A stretch of 64,000 bases of DNA from contig CM114271.1 of the NCBI GenBank assembly GCA_050084515.1, positions 56,854,001 to 56,918,000 on the forward strand. The letters run 5' to 3'. Below are positions 23,212 to 36,412 of the stretch, in pieces (position 1 is the stretch's first letter; the number at the start of each line of letters is the position of its first letter). The notes beneath the pieces are model-generated. The model did no database searches. It saw nothing but the letters and a program-made list of their open reading frames with translations, and was not told where the DNA came from. The DNA comes from Blasia pusilla (taxonomy: Eukaryota > Marchantiophyta > Marchantiopsida > Blasiales). Position numbers and translations under genes: made by a program.

Positions 23212-23898
23212 TGATGCCTCGCACAGTAGCTCTAGCATTGCTCTCCTACCCTTTCCACACCGGTGATCCGCTCATCTCAGGAAATCTATGCAACTGCGGG
23301 GAATCTTTTAGAATGTTTCTCAAACGAGCTCCATTTCTGGTCCCGTTTTTATTGCTGGACTCAAATTTTTGCGATCTTTCCAATGGCGAATTCATCTCTC
23401 ACAAAATCTTGCACAATCAAACACCATTGTGCCTTCCTTACATTTGCTTCTTGCTTGATTTTCCTCCTACCCAACATTCATCCGATTTGATCCAGAATCA
23501 AGCTTACCTCACTCAAAATCAGCAACAGAGTGCCCACGCACTTGTTGACTTTCCCATACTCAATCAAGTCACAATTGACACTGGTTTCCTCACTTGAATT
23601 GTCTCAGAATCTCTGTCCCTACAATCTAATCCTCAATTGCTCCACTCTTGAGCAACTCCACTAGGATTGAGAAGCCTCCCCCTCTTCAAATCTTGTCACA
23701 TTTGTTGCATTGCACAAAATTTTCAATTCTGAACATCTCACTTCGATTTCAGCAATTCTTTTGCCCGATGTCCTTCCGCATGGTCAGGATACACTAGCTT
23801 GCAATTCCTACAAACCCTGCAATACCACAATTGTGCTCTACACCACAAATTGAGTCCGATATTCTCTTCTATTTAGAACCAGCGTGCATCTCCTTAGG
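23212..23898 (-). other. Leader of the gypsy element, LTR-proximal part
   Basis: No coding sequence recognised; the 127-codon plus-strand open frame at 23214-23597 has no known similarity. A primer-binding site should lie just left of 23899. The element strand there contains TGGTTC, but I could not match a tRNA end with confidence. Confidence 0.4.
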
Positions 23899-24537
23899 AT
23901 ATAAAGTTGCATACCAACTGTAAACTCTAATGAAATCTACAATCAAGCGTGCTTCATCCAAATAGCCATACTCATGATTCTGATACGCACTGGTATGACA
24001 GCAAGAGAAAGTATACACAAGGAGTTCCAAAATGTGTGATCTCCTTATTCATCACTCCTAGCCCACTCTTCAAGAGAGAATCTAGGCTCAATACATGGAT
24101 ATCGCAGTGTATCACGGATCCCAACAAGGGTCTGCAATCCTAAGGAGATGAGCTCCAAATGAGACTCATCCGAGGTGTACCCCCATGGGCACCTCTATGG
24201 GTGACCTGTACACACAGATCACCTCCCTCCTAGCATGTCACTACCAACTTGTAGTACACCCATACTAGCTCCCTAACAACTACACATATGGTCCCCCTCG
24301 TGAGACCAACTACCAACTAACCCACAACCCTATAGGTCCAAGTGGAGCCATATATGGGTGGGAAGGTCAACCTCTACAAGATTGCCACTCCTTATAAGGG
24401 AAGGGTGACCTACATTCGATCTACATTTGTAGGTCACCTCCTAAGAGCAGGTCACATATGACCTCTAAAAATAAGGAAGTACAAGACCCCTCTAAGGCCT
24501 CGATATTATCTTGCCCTACGCCTCATCTACCATGACA
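23899..24537 (-). repeat. 5' LTR of the gypsy element (central block only)
   Basis: Closely matches the central block of the LTR at 11567-12200, from TAAAGTTG to CTCATCTACCATGACA, including GAAATCTACAATCAAGCGTG and GTGTATCACGGATCCCAACA-like words. It lacks the 115-bp A blocks that flank the other copies. The outer end CATGACA would give a TGTCATG start on the element strand. Confidence 0.75.
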
Positions 24538-25429
24538 CATTTGATCTGCTCACACATCTAACACAAGCATACATGCATGCCTTGTATATATTGTGCATAA
24601 CCACGCGAAGAAACTTCTTTGTTGTCGGTATCACTAGCACAATAAATTTGTTCAAGATGATAAGTACCTAAGAGCCCACGGCCCCTCAATCTAACACCAA
24701 AGCGACCATTATATGAGTGACCTTCAATGGCTTGAGGAGTTTAGACCCCTTCTCAAGGTGCAAGACAAATGCGTGCATATATCTTTCTCTTGCTTCTCCT
24801 AAAAAAAAATGCATGATATAGACCCATAATTGGGACTATCAAGGAGATGAAACATCCCACCTTGAGACCCTAATTCGCAATAAGGGTAGCTCCCCACCTT
24901 GCTGTGACGTCTATGATGGGAGTTTAGGATAGTCCATCCAAGGGTCCATCAAACTCCATGCATTATTGTCCATTAGGCTCCTCCGACACACTATGTCCTC
25001 ACAATCCATGCCAATACGAGAAAAAATATAAAACTCTAGAAGAGGAAAGTTATAGAGATTTGTTGCAAACAAAAGCTAGAAGATAGTGGCACGAATGGTA
25101 GATTCCTATGAAAAAAAATAGAAAATGAGGAAGAAATGGAGTTGTTTTAAACTTGGGTTTTTAGCACCTTTACAAGTAAATTATGGGTTTACTATGAGCC
25201 ATTTTTTGAGTTTGAGGGCATCTCCATTTTTTGAGTTAAATGTGAGTGAGCTATGAGTATGATGCACGTTGTAGTGGTTGAATTGACCTCAGTTTGCATC
25301 TATCCAAACCTGGAAAAACATTGAGATTCATGAGACTTCAAGGTTGCATGGAGACAGATATATCCGTCCATGGGACAAATATGTCCAACGGGGTAGTAGC
25401 GAGGGTAGTAAGATCATGATTTAGATTTT
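24538..25429. other. Intergenic DNA with a short foldback-element fragment
   Basis: No gene recognised. At 25338-25400 a block with AAGGTTGCATGG, GTCCATG and GACAAATATG resembles the left end of the GC-rich insert at 9750 and the terminus at 327. Confidence 0.4.
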
Positions 25430-26340
25430 TGTGGGCATAAACATTGTTGTCACCGAATACACACACAAACACACAAATACATGGCATCTAAACATTGAGA
25501 CAATCGAGTGCCAAAATATCTCCAGAGGTCTCTCTCCTTGGATATACCTTTGGCCCTTCCTTCTCCCAAGCTCTCTCCCTGCTAACCTATGCTTGCAAGT
25601 CACCTCTTTGGCTCTTGACCTAATGTTGGGGATCAAAGTCCACTTTCCAAAGTAGGAAGTCAACTCAACTCATAACTGTAACTTACCTAAAATAGCAAGT
25701 TTCTCTATATAACTCCAAAAGAGCTAAAACAAAGGGAAAACCCGCTCTCTCAAGTTACCCAAAGCCTCAATAGATCATCCTAGACCTCATAAAACTGTAC
25801 TTAAATATCCTTGAGGGTAATCTACAAAAACTTGTCGATCTATCCTACAAGATATGAAAATTTTTATGCACATACACATCGCTACACAATATACATTGCT
25901 ATCACTGAATACACACAAAAGCACACAAGATACCATAATAACTTATGGCATCTAAACGTAGCTAGACACAATCGAGTACCAAAATATCTCCAATATCCCC
26001 CTAGCTAGTGGTTAGGACCCTCTAGCTCTAGATAGCCATCTACCCTCACCTATCATGACTCTTATCACTACAACACCAGCTAAGAGCAAAAAGGCTGAGT
26101 GCTCATATGATCCCATTGTTACTCATCTTCTTGTCATTCAAGTCACAAACACAAGTCTAAATCCATAACTACCCAATCTCTACTGTATATACATCTGGGA
26201 TACATTCATCATCACCAAAGAACCCTAGTGAGAGGTGACGTTATGCATGCCATGTATCACCCTCTCGAACACTTATCACATATTAACATAGTGGCTACAC
26301 TATGGGCAGACTCGGGGGTCTCACTTCCACGGAAGTGATC
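25430..26340 (-). mobile_element. Truncated 3' end of a related gypsy element
   Basis: Two related blocks (25434-25535 and 25868-26005, both with ATGGCATCTAAAC and CAATCGAG, then CCAAAATATCTCCA) bracket a shorter centre, repeating the A-B-A layout of the LTR at 11450. Next to the right block comes CCCCCTAGCTAGTGGTTAGG, the counterpart of 12323-12345. At about 26190-26335 the minus strand shows the end of pol with the PHD-finger pieces MLICDKCSRG and MACITSPL. The element is cut off at about 26340. Confidence 0.65.
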
Positions 26341-26534
26341 CATCACGTATGCCAAAGTATAGGGTTTTCTAATTGAATTTCGAGAAAGACTTATAAACTT
26401 TTATGGAAGAACTTAAGGGTATTTTTTAAATAGGGCCACACTTATTATAAAAATGGGGTATTATTAATTTTTCGGTTCTACATGGAAGATGTTCAAGGAA
26501 GTAAGGGGGATATACAATAAAAGGAGACTAGTTT

Positions 26535-27700
26535 TAGGGTTTAGGATTTTTATTTTCGTTTGTGGGTGGTTATTTGAAAAAAAAAATATCTATGTGTTCC
26601 CGGGGTTGCAGTGCCTCTTTGGGAAAAGTTTCATGATTTTCGGGACCCTTGTTGAGGGGGAGGGAAGACGAGGAGAGGTCAAGAAGGAAGAGGAGGGCAT
26701 TGAGTGGGAAAGTTTCGAGTCTTGGTTTCATTTTCATGTTCACATTGAGTTATCTTTTTTTCCGGCCATTGGATGGTGTTGAAACTTGGTAAGTATCTTT
26801 GAATTAAATCCCTTGCAAACTGGAACGGTTCTGCCACTTTCTCTCCCACACTCAAACCAAAAATGGGAGACCTTGTTTAGGGTTTACAATTTTTCTTTTC
26901 AAGTGTGGATGGTCATTTGAAGTTTTTTCTTTGGGAAATGTTTCATGCCTGGTTTAGGGTGAGGGAAGAAAAAGAGTGGTGAAGAAAGAAGAGGAGGGCT
27001 TTGAGTAGGAAAGTTCTGAGTCTTGGTTTCATTTTCGTGTTCACATTAAGTTATATTTTTTTCCCACCATTGGATGGTGTTGAGACTTGGCATGTGTCTT
27101 TGAAATAAATCCCTTGCAAAGTTGAACGGTTCAGATCTGCAACTTTAACTTCTACACTCAAACCAAAAATGGGAGAGCTTTCTTAGGGCTTACGATTTTA
27201 TTTTCATGCGTGGGTGGTCATTTGAAGTTTTTTCTTTTCCCCTGTGTTCCTGAGCTTGGAGTGCCTCTTTGGGAAAGGGTTCATGATTTTTGGCACCCTG
27301 GTGGAGGGGGAAGGAAGACAAAGACGGGTCAAGAAGGAAGAGGGGGGCTTCGAGTAGGAAAGTTTTGGATCTTGGTTTTATTTTCATGTTCACATTGAGT
27401 TATCCTGTTTTCTCACCATTGGATGGTGTTGAATCTTGGCTCGTGCCATTGAATGAAATTGCTTTCAAACTTGAACGGTTGAGATCTACCATTTTGGCTC
27501 CCACACTCAAACAAAAATGGGGGACTTTTTTAGGGTTGGAATTATTTATTTTTGGGTGTGTGAGAGGTCATTTGAAGTTTTGTTTGTTTTCTTGGGCTTG
27601 GATTGGTTCTTTGGGAAAATTTTCTTTGTTTCTGGGCTAAGATTGATTCTTTGGAAAAAAATGGTTGATTTTTGCTTCCCTAGGTTTATGTGACACATTG
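26535..27700. repeat. Tandem repeat with period about 305-345 bp, 3.4 copies
   Basis: Units start with AGGGTTTA or AGGGTT at 26535, 26879, 27185 and 27532 (periods 344, 306, 347). Each carries GTGGGTGGTCATTTGAAG, CTCTTTGGGAAA, GGTCAAGAAGGAAGAGG, CACCATTGGATGGTGTTGA and CACACTCAAACCAAAAATGG. The last unit is partial. Short open frames within it are not shared between units, so it is probably non-coding. Confidence 0.8.
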
Positions 27701-29679
27701 AATGGGTGGTGGCAAGGTATGTGGCTCCTAGGTGTCTCGTCGTTTAAGTTTCAAATTCCTGCGTTTATTGTTTCATAAACTCTGCTCTCTATTTGCAGTC
27801 ATTTTCACGAGAAATTGCTGAAACGCTACCGAGTGTGTCAATTGAACCGATAGCCTTCTTGTTCTAGTCTCGTTCTAACGTGGGACGCTGAACTTGGGAG
27901 GTGGACTAGAGCTTCGCTTTTGAGCGCTTGAGCTTTGCTTCTGAGGGCCGGCAAGAGGAGGTTGCGAGATAAGAGCCACGGTCCTCGGGAGGTGAAATTC
28001 TTCCCTCTCTCTCTCTCTGGCGTTGTTTTGGTGTTGCAAAACCTAGGACGCGGACTAGAGCTTTTTTTGGAGTCGGCAAGATAAGGGCAACTTTTGAGCT
28101 CTTAGGAGATAAGGGCGACGGTCCTTGGGGGTGGAAAACATCATAAGCGCACAGTCCTCAGGGAGCTGGAAAAAATCACAAGCGCATCTCCGGGAGGCCA
28201 CAAAGATCTATAATAAGGCCCTCAACTAGTATCTCCCAAATCCGTAATGGAAATATTTTGAAGGAAGTACGTAGAGATGTCTTGTTTTTCTAGATGACCA
28301 TGAATTAGTCGGATTGACGAGGTCGAGATGACGTTTCTTGTTCGGCTCTTTGCCATAAATATGTTGTGACATATCTTCATTTGATAGGAATGTTTTATTC
28401 AATGTGTCCCTGCCATTTTCTCTTGTAGACCCAACTGCCTAACCATCCTTTCACACTACTAGTGATGGGGATCTATCTAGATTTGTTTTAAAGACATCTT
28501 ATCCGGTGGAGTTAGCGTGCCAATCTCATAGCTAAGAGGAATTCTGAGGTCGAGAGTTTGAGCCTCTCTCGCACCATATTTTGTCAACTTCTCTGTGTGC
28601 TCCATATTTCATGCAGTACCACTCCAATCTGTCTCAAGCTCATGCCTCCATGGGATGGACTTATGGAGTTATGGAAATAATTCACGTGTGCTTGCCACAA
28701 CAGACGGTCGTCATGGGATAGACTTATGGACTCATGGAGATACACACAACATTTTTTTGAGTATACTGATTTTTTTTCCTCCCTCCGAAACTTTGTCTCG
28801 GATGTCACTCAAGTGGCATAAGTAGAAGAATTATAAGGTGGTCGCTTGATTCAATCTTCTCTGCCAATTGGGCACTATGTACCTCATCCTAGTGCGATGG
28901 AGCTAATTGACTTGTGAGGAACGTGTACCCTTTCTCAAAATCAAAATCTCTCCACAAACATATCAAAATTCGGCGATATTTAGGGACAGATTTGTTTTCA
29001 CCAAATTCTGATATGATCGGATGCAATTTTTATGCTGAGTTATATTGCAAGCGCTTGGATGAGAGTGTTGAAATTATCCTATGCTGACGATCTCAAAACT
29101 GGTGAGGACTTGCGAGAGAGAGAGATGAGTTTTGTCGGACCCGGGAGCTCTCAAACATGGCATGGTTCCTAAGGGAGAAAAGCTAGACGTTGTATTTGAT
29201 GGATATGGCCAAAGCTCTTAGATTCGATGATTGAAAAATTTAGGAAATTTCATCGTAGCTCGAAGGGAATTACTTTGGTGATTGTCAATAAGACGTGATA
29301 TACTTTATGTCACGAGACGTAGCCTAATGAACGTAATAGTCTTCACTACACTATTGCAGATTGTGCTCAGAAAACTTGGAGGAAGATTCAAGACCAGGGT
29401 GGTCGTAGATTTTCCCCCCCGAGGGTCGCTCACTCCTGCGGTAATCTTCTATATACCTCAGATCTAGAAATAAATACTTTAGTGATTGTCAATAAGACAT
29501 GATATTGTGTGCAGGAATTCAACCCGTGCTTGAAAATACTGCCTCAGATTTGCTTGTTCAAGAAATACTGTCAAGAGAGAGGTAACCACGTGCTGTGCCT
29601 TGAAGGTTCAAACATGAGCCTTTGCTATCAACCATTTACTTAACCCGATTGGGACCAGGAAAAATTATTGGTCTCAACT
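27701..29679. other. Unassigned intergenic DNA
   Basis: GC is slightly higher at 27830-28210, with phrases repeated locally (GCGGACTAGAGCTT, AAGGGCGACGGTCC). At 28636-28740 two copies of CATGGGATGGACTTATGGA occur in direct repeat. No protein or RNA gene is recognised. Confidence 0.4.
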
Positions 29680-30246
<567 letters not shown>

Positions 30247-30399
30247 ATAGCGAGCCCTACCTAGCCCCTACTAGATTGCACGAAGAGATATTCATGGAGG
30301 TTGGCAAAATTTTGTCTGCATCAAAGCAAACTCTTGGAATTTAAGGAGATATCCCAGTAATGTTTTTTGAGGTTGAAACAAGTATTAAGGAGAGGCCTA

Positions 30400-32916
30400 G
30401 GTGAATGTTTGAGATATGGTACTACAAATTATTTCCCGGTGAATGATTGGTTCCTTGTGAATACAACCTAACATTGCAAGGTCATGTGTGATAGATGGGA
30501 GGCCAAGTATGATACCTTGATTGGTTTTTGTGGGCCCAAAGAGGCACACCAATGTTCATATAGAATAGAAGTACTTGTCGGGGAGGATGATGAAGGCTAC
30601 CATAAGATTGTTAGTACTTTCCAAGGTTACTGTAAAGGCATGTAAGGCTAGAGTTATCATTGTAAATTCTCTTCATGAGTCTATGCCTAAATTGGCCATC
30701 AATGTTACCGCCACTTGTAACAAGTTCATTGCAGTGTGGGTGAGACAACATTGGATGCAATTGAAAGCAATATGGGATGAGTATTGTTGAGCTGATGTCG
30801 GGCCTTTACTAGGACATGCTAGTGACAAGGATGCTTATTGCAGGAAACTAATGATGGAGGATTTTTTGGGTGTTAATTCTACTACAGCTAGGTACAATGT
30901 GGGATGGGAAGGATAGCAGTATTCTGTGTCTATTCTTCCTAATGGTGATCTATATGGCTTTGGAGACTAGGATGCACCTCATAATGGGAAGAAATCAATT
31001 AATCCATTGGATAGATGCTCAGCTACTTGTGTTCTTGCAGATCAACATGCATCTCTGTTATATGTGACAAATGTCTATAACCACTAAAAACTTCATGAGC
31101 ATGGCTTGAAGTGGGATGATGTGAATAGGATTGACAGGTAGAATTGGGCAGGGCCTCAAAAATTGCTTCAAAGAGAGTGCAAGCTTGTTTGCAAGATATG
31201 TTTGAGAGAATGGATGTTCATCATGATAGAAGCCTAGGGACCCAACTATACTTGGAGGTTTGTAGTGATTACATTGATATTTTCTTCTCACGAAAGCATG
31301 ACTTGAGGAGTCGTGTAGTTTTGGCATCTAAAGTGTTGTGGTTCTTTCGACTTTGGAGACTTTGGCTGAGACATGGTGATCATTCTATGACAGGGAGTGT
31401 AAGATATGTGACGGAAAAGAACATGATATCAGTGCAAGCTTTCCATGATATCAATATGTCTTGCCATTTTATTGTATTACTAATGTGTGATTTCTGTGAC
31501 AAGTATCCATACTTGCAAGTTCCATTTCACCTCCTAGGATCTGATTGTTACGAGATCTTTTTCCACAAGGTAGGTGGAATGAGTGGCCATGAACGCAACT
31601 ATGATTTTGGGTCTTTGTTGGATAGTCCAATGGGATTGAATAGACTCTCTCGTTTGGAATTTGGACTAGAAGGATTAAAGATTGGCCGTTCTCATCCAAA
31701 GCAAGATCATGTGTGGGAAATTCTCCATCCGTTAGGTGTAGCAGAAGATGCTCCTAACTTGTTTGACTATTTATTGATTCAGATTAATGACCTGGTAGTT
31801 GACGCCCTCAAAGAGGGTTTGGATGAAGCAAAATCAATATTGAGGAGGTTGAATATGTCCCCTAGGTCCTCTCTGCCTACATGTCAGAAGCGATGGTGGT
31901 TGCATCCATGGGATGTGGAGGCTGAGAAGTGGCCTCATTCTACTGTTATGAATGAGGCAATTGCATGTGATGACTCATAGGATTTCATAGAACACAGACC
32001 AACAATAGGCCCTTATCCACCTGAGGAGTCTAGTGTTGATGAGACAGAAGTTGATGACCCACTGCCAAAGGATTTTAATAGTCTTGATGGATGGGAAAGT
32101 GATGCACTTGTCTCTATTGAATCTAGAGTGATTGGTGAGTACTTGGCTGAGGATGCAGATAACAATCTATCCATAGATACATAAATATTGGGACATAAGG
32201 TGAGGCGTGTATTCAGTTCAATTCTGCAGGAGTGCACATATGGAGTTCCTCGTGGAGTTGTGCCTACTGTGATATTTGAGGGCAGAATATACTACAAGTC
32301 TACTTTGGTGAGTGATTGGGCATGCAATCCTTTCATTTTTAAAGATAGGCTAACACAATTGTCACAAAAAAAATATTACACTACACGTAAGTTAAAAGAA
32401 CCAACTAATCCAGATTGCCCAACATGTTGTGTTGACATTGGAAGTGATATAGTTGTTTTGTTTGAGTCTACTACAGAAGCTGGGCCTTCTACCAGATCAA
32501 GTAAGTCAAAGGGGAGAAAAAGAAAGAAAGTTGGATATGAACTTGTCCCTACAAAGGAGTTTTGGTTAAGTTGCATTCTATTCATCAAACAAAAATATGG
32601 TAGTCAATGGGGTAGATACATATCTCCTATTGATCTTTTGGACCGCCTTGTCCCAAAAGATCGGCAGACAGGCAACGTCTGTCCCATATTATGCAACTGG
32701 TATCGGCGCTTAGGTAAGAGCAATACCTTGTTTACATATGATGCATTTGATGGCCAATTTATTGATATTGAAATGATGATTTCAAATGTTAGCTTGTCCA
32801 TGAAGCCAAGTCTTACATCCAAGATATATGAATTGGATAACGATGATTTACAAGTTGTCAATAATTCAACCGTAGTGTGTCATCTTTTGCGAAGTGATAT
32901 GCATATTATATTGTGA
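30400..32916 (+). pseudogene. Broken transposase-like gene, family not identified
   Basis: Reading frames on the plus strand form one long protein-like series with stops and frame changes. Segments in order include EVLVGEDDEGYHKIVSTFQG (about 30570), FIAVWVRQHWMQLKAIWDEY, PLLGHASDKDAYCRKLMMED (about 30810), QYSVSILPNGDLYGFGD, then a long frame from 31144 to 32916 broken only by TAG at 31978 and TAA at 32182. That frame contains CSDYIDIFFSRKHDLRSRVV, LQVPFHLLGSDCYEIFFHK and VGGMSGHERNYDFGSLLDS, and later a basic KSKGRKRKKV. The LGSDxxExFF block recalls the C-terminal acidic motif of some DNA transposases, but I cannot assign a family. No terminal inverted repeats were found. It could instead be a decayed host gene family. 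Confidence 0.55.
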
Positions 32917-32964
32917 AGTCATTTATTGAGATGATGATAGGCTAGTTTTGGGAGGGGATAGGTT

Positions 32965-33040
32965 AGGGGGATGATAATGTGGCCATATGAGCATGCTCCT
33001 CATACTGAGGTTCAATTCCTCTCCTTCATAGGTAATGGGG
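32965..33040 (+). other. Possible tRNA-derived SINE head
   Basis: TGGCCATATGAG at 32980-32991 resembles an RNA polymerase III A box, and GGTTCAATTCC at 33009-33019 a B box; order is correct, but the spacing is somewhat short. There is no full tRNA cloverleaf and no clear target duplication, so this is a weak call. Confidence 0.3.
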
Positions 33041-33399
33041 AGTGTGGGAGTTGCACTAAATATGTAGTAAGTGGAAACACGCAGATATTTCCCCTTCACA
33101 TATCATTACTATGTTTGGCAGTGGCTTGGATATCGTTGGAGGTTTTTATCAAGTGCAACATTACAAGACCGCCAAGTGAAGGGGTACTTATCTTAACTTT
33201 CAAGCCCCTAAACAAATCAAGAACAAAAACTTACTTAACAAAACATAGGGGTTATAATTTTTTAAAACTGATGGATTTAAAGTAAGTAAGGCGGAGGAAT
33301 TTTTTTTTTTCACTTATAAGTTAGGGGTTTCTTAGGCCAAAACATCGTACGTGATGTAGGAGGTATACATAGACTGCGCCCCCTCCCCCCGAGCGGGCA
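33041..33399. other. Short intergenic stretch
   Basis: Contains a T-run at 33300-33311 and no recognised gene. Confidence 0.4.
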
Positions 33400-34830
33400 G
33401 AATCATACAACATACTACACAATATTGCAAGAATTATTGCTAAGATCGGATTAACTATACCATCAATGTTAGGAAGGTGACATGACGCATAATCACACAT
33501 GGTCCTTCCAAACCATTCCATCACGTCCCTACAATAAGATAACACCAAATGACAACACTTCACGTACTCTTAAGATGGTGCATCTTATGGTGACATCCAA
33601 CGTCATAGGTGCGGTATTTTGCAAGTAGACATAATCTCCCTCATGAAACCTCTATGTCTATTTGCAAAAGACCTCCCCAAATAGTCCCTCAAAGTATGTC
33701 AATGATGCACAATTGCTAAGTTCTCAAACGCCATAGGCATAACTATCTGAAACAACTTAGCTCTTTGAGAACATGCTCGTATCCATATATTAGGATTATT
33801 GAGGTTCAACATCTTATCAACATCACAACGAATGGCCTCAGGTAAATCAATCTCTTGGCCATAAAGTAACAAATATGGTGAGAAAGACGCTAAGGATGCT
33901 GCTCAATAAATTTATATCCCATCTCCAACCATAAAAACTACATGTTCCAATCTCCTAGGTGACCTCTCTGCAAGTCATACTTGCATTAACCTCTCTCTCT
34001 CTCTAAATAACTCTCTCTGCTAGTCCATCCGCCTCAAGATGATCTGGTGAAGTAGTGTAGTGATGGATAAGCCGCTGATCACACAAGGTATGAAACTCTC
34101 CAAGAAACTTTGTACCTTCGTCTGTTAACACGCCAATTGGTGCGCCATAATAACTTTGCATTTGATCTAGGAAGACGTATGCTACTCCCTCATTTGCTTT
34201 GTCCTGCAATGCAACCAACTCTATCCACTTTGAGAAGTGCTTGACCATCACCAACACATAATGACTATGTTCCTCTATCAATGATAAAGGATTCTACAAA
34301 ATCCAAACTCCACCTATAGCCTAAACCCATGATCAGTAGTGGATGCAACTATGGAGTCAGAGCATTGAATGATGCATAGACTCAATCATACACCATGCAT
34401 TTGGCAACAGACTACTAAAAGTTAGTATGCAAACATAAGTCTTGCCACCAATATTGTATCTGGAGCAAGTTGTACATCCTATTCTCTCCAAAGTGACCTA
34501 AGTCCTAGTGGGTATGGTGCACCAAACGTGCTCAGTGTGAAGGATGAGGCACTACATGTACTATACCATCCTTCCAAAGTAGTAATATATACATCTCGTC
34601 CCATTGGAATTTTCTGGCTTCTTGTAGGATATGATCCTCCTCTCTTGTATCCATTATGCTCACAACGTTTCCAATATATAGATACTCAAAGAATACTCCA
34701 TCCAAGTGCATATCTCGACCACCTATCGCTTCCTCATCAGCCTATAGATCTAAGGGCTCTCCATCATACCTTGCCATGGAAGTCTCACCACTCTTTCTCT
34801 CCATAGCCAACAAGCCCAAATAGGCTGATG
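33400..34830 (-). mobile_element. Integrase fragment of a second gypsy element of the same family
   Basis: The minus strand shows SCHLPNIDGIVNP (the region just before the PHD finger), integrase C-terminal sequence, then the core: VMVKHFSKWIELVAL, FLDQMQSYYGAPIGVLTDEG with the second Asp, and YTTSPDHLEADGLAERV with the Glu (34003-34281). Upstream it matches 13750-14040 as far as about 34830, where it stops next to the LTR unit at 34885. The PHD finger is truncated on the left. It is diverged from, and independent of, the 12.5-13.8 kb copy. Confidence 0.85.
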
Positions 34831-34884
34831 TCTACTATCTAGGCACCATCTCCAAGCTCCAATCGCATCTCCTTGACTCAGGCA

Positions 34885-35727
34885 TGTATCGTGCGAATAT
34901 AAATCGCTGCCAACATACATCACATGTCATGCACACACACGTCTAAGATCCATCTAGCTATGAATCCTAATATCTCTACACATAAACGACTGGACAATCC
35001 CAATATAAATTTGAATACGCAGTGTAAACTTTGATGAAATCTGCAACAAAATATTCTTCATCCAAATGGGCATATTCATGAATAAGATACGCACTGTTGT
35101 GACAGTAAGAGAAAGTGTACAAAAGGACTCCCAAAATATGTGTGATCTTCCTTATTGATCGCTCCTAGCCTAGTCTTCAAGAGAGAATCCAAGCTTAATA
35201 CATGCAAGTTGCATTGTATCACGGATCCTAATACGAGTCTGCAATCCTAAGAATATGAGCTCCAAATGAGCTTCATCCAAGGTATACCCTCTCAGGGCAC
35301 CTCCATGAGTGACATGTACACACAGGTCACCTCCCTCCTAGCAGGTTACTACCAACATGTAGTATACACATATAAGCTCCTTAACAACTACACATGTGGT
35401 TCCCTAATAAGACCAACTACTAACTCATCCAGGACCCTATAGGTCCACCTGGAGCAATACATGGTGGGGAAGGTCAACCTCTCCAAGGTTGCCATTCCTC
35501 ATAAAGGGAAGGATGATCTACACTCGTAGATCACCTCCTAAGAGTAGGTCACATATGAACTCTCAAAATAGGGAAGTACAAGACCCCTCTGAGGCCTCGA
35601 TACTATCTCGCCCTACTTCTCATCTACCATGACAGCTGTCTTGCGAATACACATCGCTGCCAACATACATCAGCTCTCATGCACATACATGTCTAAGATC
35701 CATCTAGCTATGAATCTGAACATCTCT
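34885..35727 (-). repeat. LTR-like unit (A-B-A) of the same gypsy family
   Basis: The left A block (34885-35004), a central block of about 630 bp and the right A block (35636-35727) reproduce the layout at 11450-12319. It lies at the broken end of the integrase fragment, on the side where a 5' LTR would not be expected, so it is either a solo LTR that inserted there or a product of recombination. No target duplication is visible. Confidence 0.7.
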
Positions 35728-36412
35728 CATGCTTTCTAATGTGCGGAGTTGAGTGTAAAACCTTATTAGGCTACGGTAGGAATGAGAGTTGAGTCTTGTA
35801 GTTTCGGAACTCCAGAAGATAATCAAGAAGAGCATAGGAAAGTTGTTAGATAGTGAGTAACGTGCCATGACAGATTCAGTTGTGAAGTAGGATGAGTTGC
35901 CCATTCTTGAGATCTCTTTGAGGTCTTGGTTGGAGCTTTGTTATTCCAGATTCAAGAGAGTCGTTGTCTGCACTTGAGAAGAGTCTTTTCCAAGAGGGAA
36001 GAAAATCCTTTTATTCTTTTGTACTTGTAAAGACAATGTAGTTGTAGTTAGTCAGTGAAGTTAGTGAAGAAGGAGTTATTCTTGTTATTTCTTATCAAAC
36101 CTCTCTTTACTCAGGAAACAGTGGTCTATTGGGAACAAACTTAATACTTTTCGATTAAAGGAGTATCTTGTTCCTTGAGTTGTACATTACATCACTACAT
36201 GGATGATTTTAAGGCATTTGATATTCAAGTTAAAGTGGCACCCTATATGTCTTCATGTTAAAAAATAAGTATCTAATTGTGACTCCCATATTGTATGAGT
36301 AATTCTTCAGTCATTATTCTAGTTTCAGATTAACTAAGAGTAGTTAAAATGACTCTAAGTAACACGAGTCACAATCCTATGGGTTTAAAACCACCCGTTT
36401 TAATTTCTAATA
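35728..36412. other. Unassigned DNA upstream of the methylase-like pseudogene
   Basis: AT-rich, with a block (about 35960-36190) that looks like transcribed leader or LTR sequence (CTTTTGTACTTGTAAAGACA, then TTGTTCCTTGAGTTGTACA). No second copy is present in the window, so this remains open. Confidence 0.3.

Larger units (their letters stand above)
11450..24537 (-). mobile_element. Ty3/gypsy LTR retrotransposon carrying a C5 DNA methyltransferase and a PHD finger
   Basis: On the minus strand the order is LTR (23899-24537), leader with palindrome array, gag with zinc knuckles, aspartic protease, C5 cytosine methyltransferase, reverse transcriptase, RNase H, integrase, PHD finger, polypurine tract and LTR (11450-12319). 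RT before integrase defines Ty3/gypsy. The methyltransferase sits between protease and RT in the same orientation, so it is part of pol, not a separate insertion. Without the 1.27-kb nested LTR the element would be about 11.8 kb. It is defective: stops in every domain, a frameshift within the methyltransferase, YIDG in place of the polymerase YxDD, and unequal LTRs. No target-site duplication could be assigned because the outer ends are unclear. Confidence 0.9.

Noticed and set aside
23840-23900. tRNA-Met primer-binding site next to the 5' LTR
   Set aside because: The expected complement of the initiator tRNA end is not present; only TGG plus a poor continuation is seen.
28505-28570. Second possible tRNA-derived SINE (TTTGAGCC as B box)
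   Set aside because: The B box is weak and spacing to any A-box-like word is wrong; the neighbouring direct repeats do not support it.
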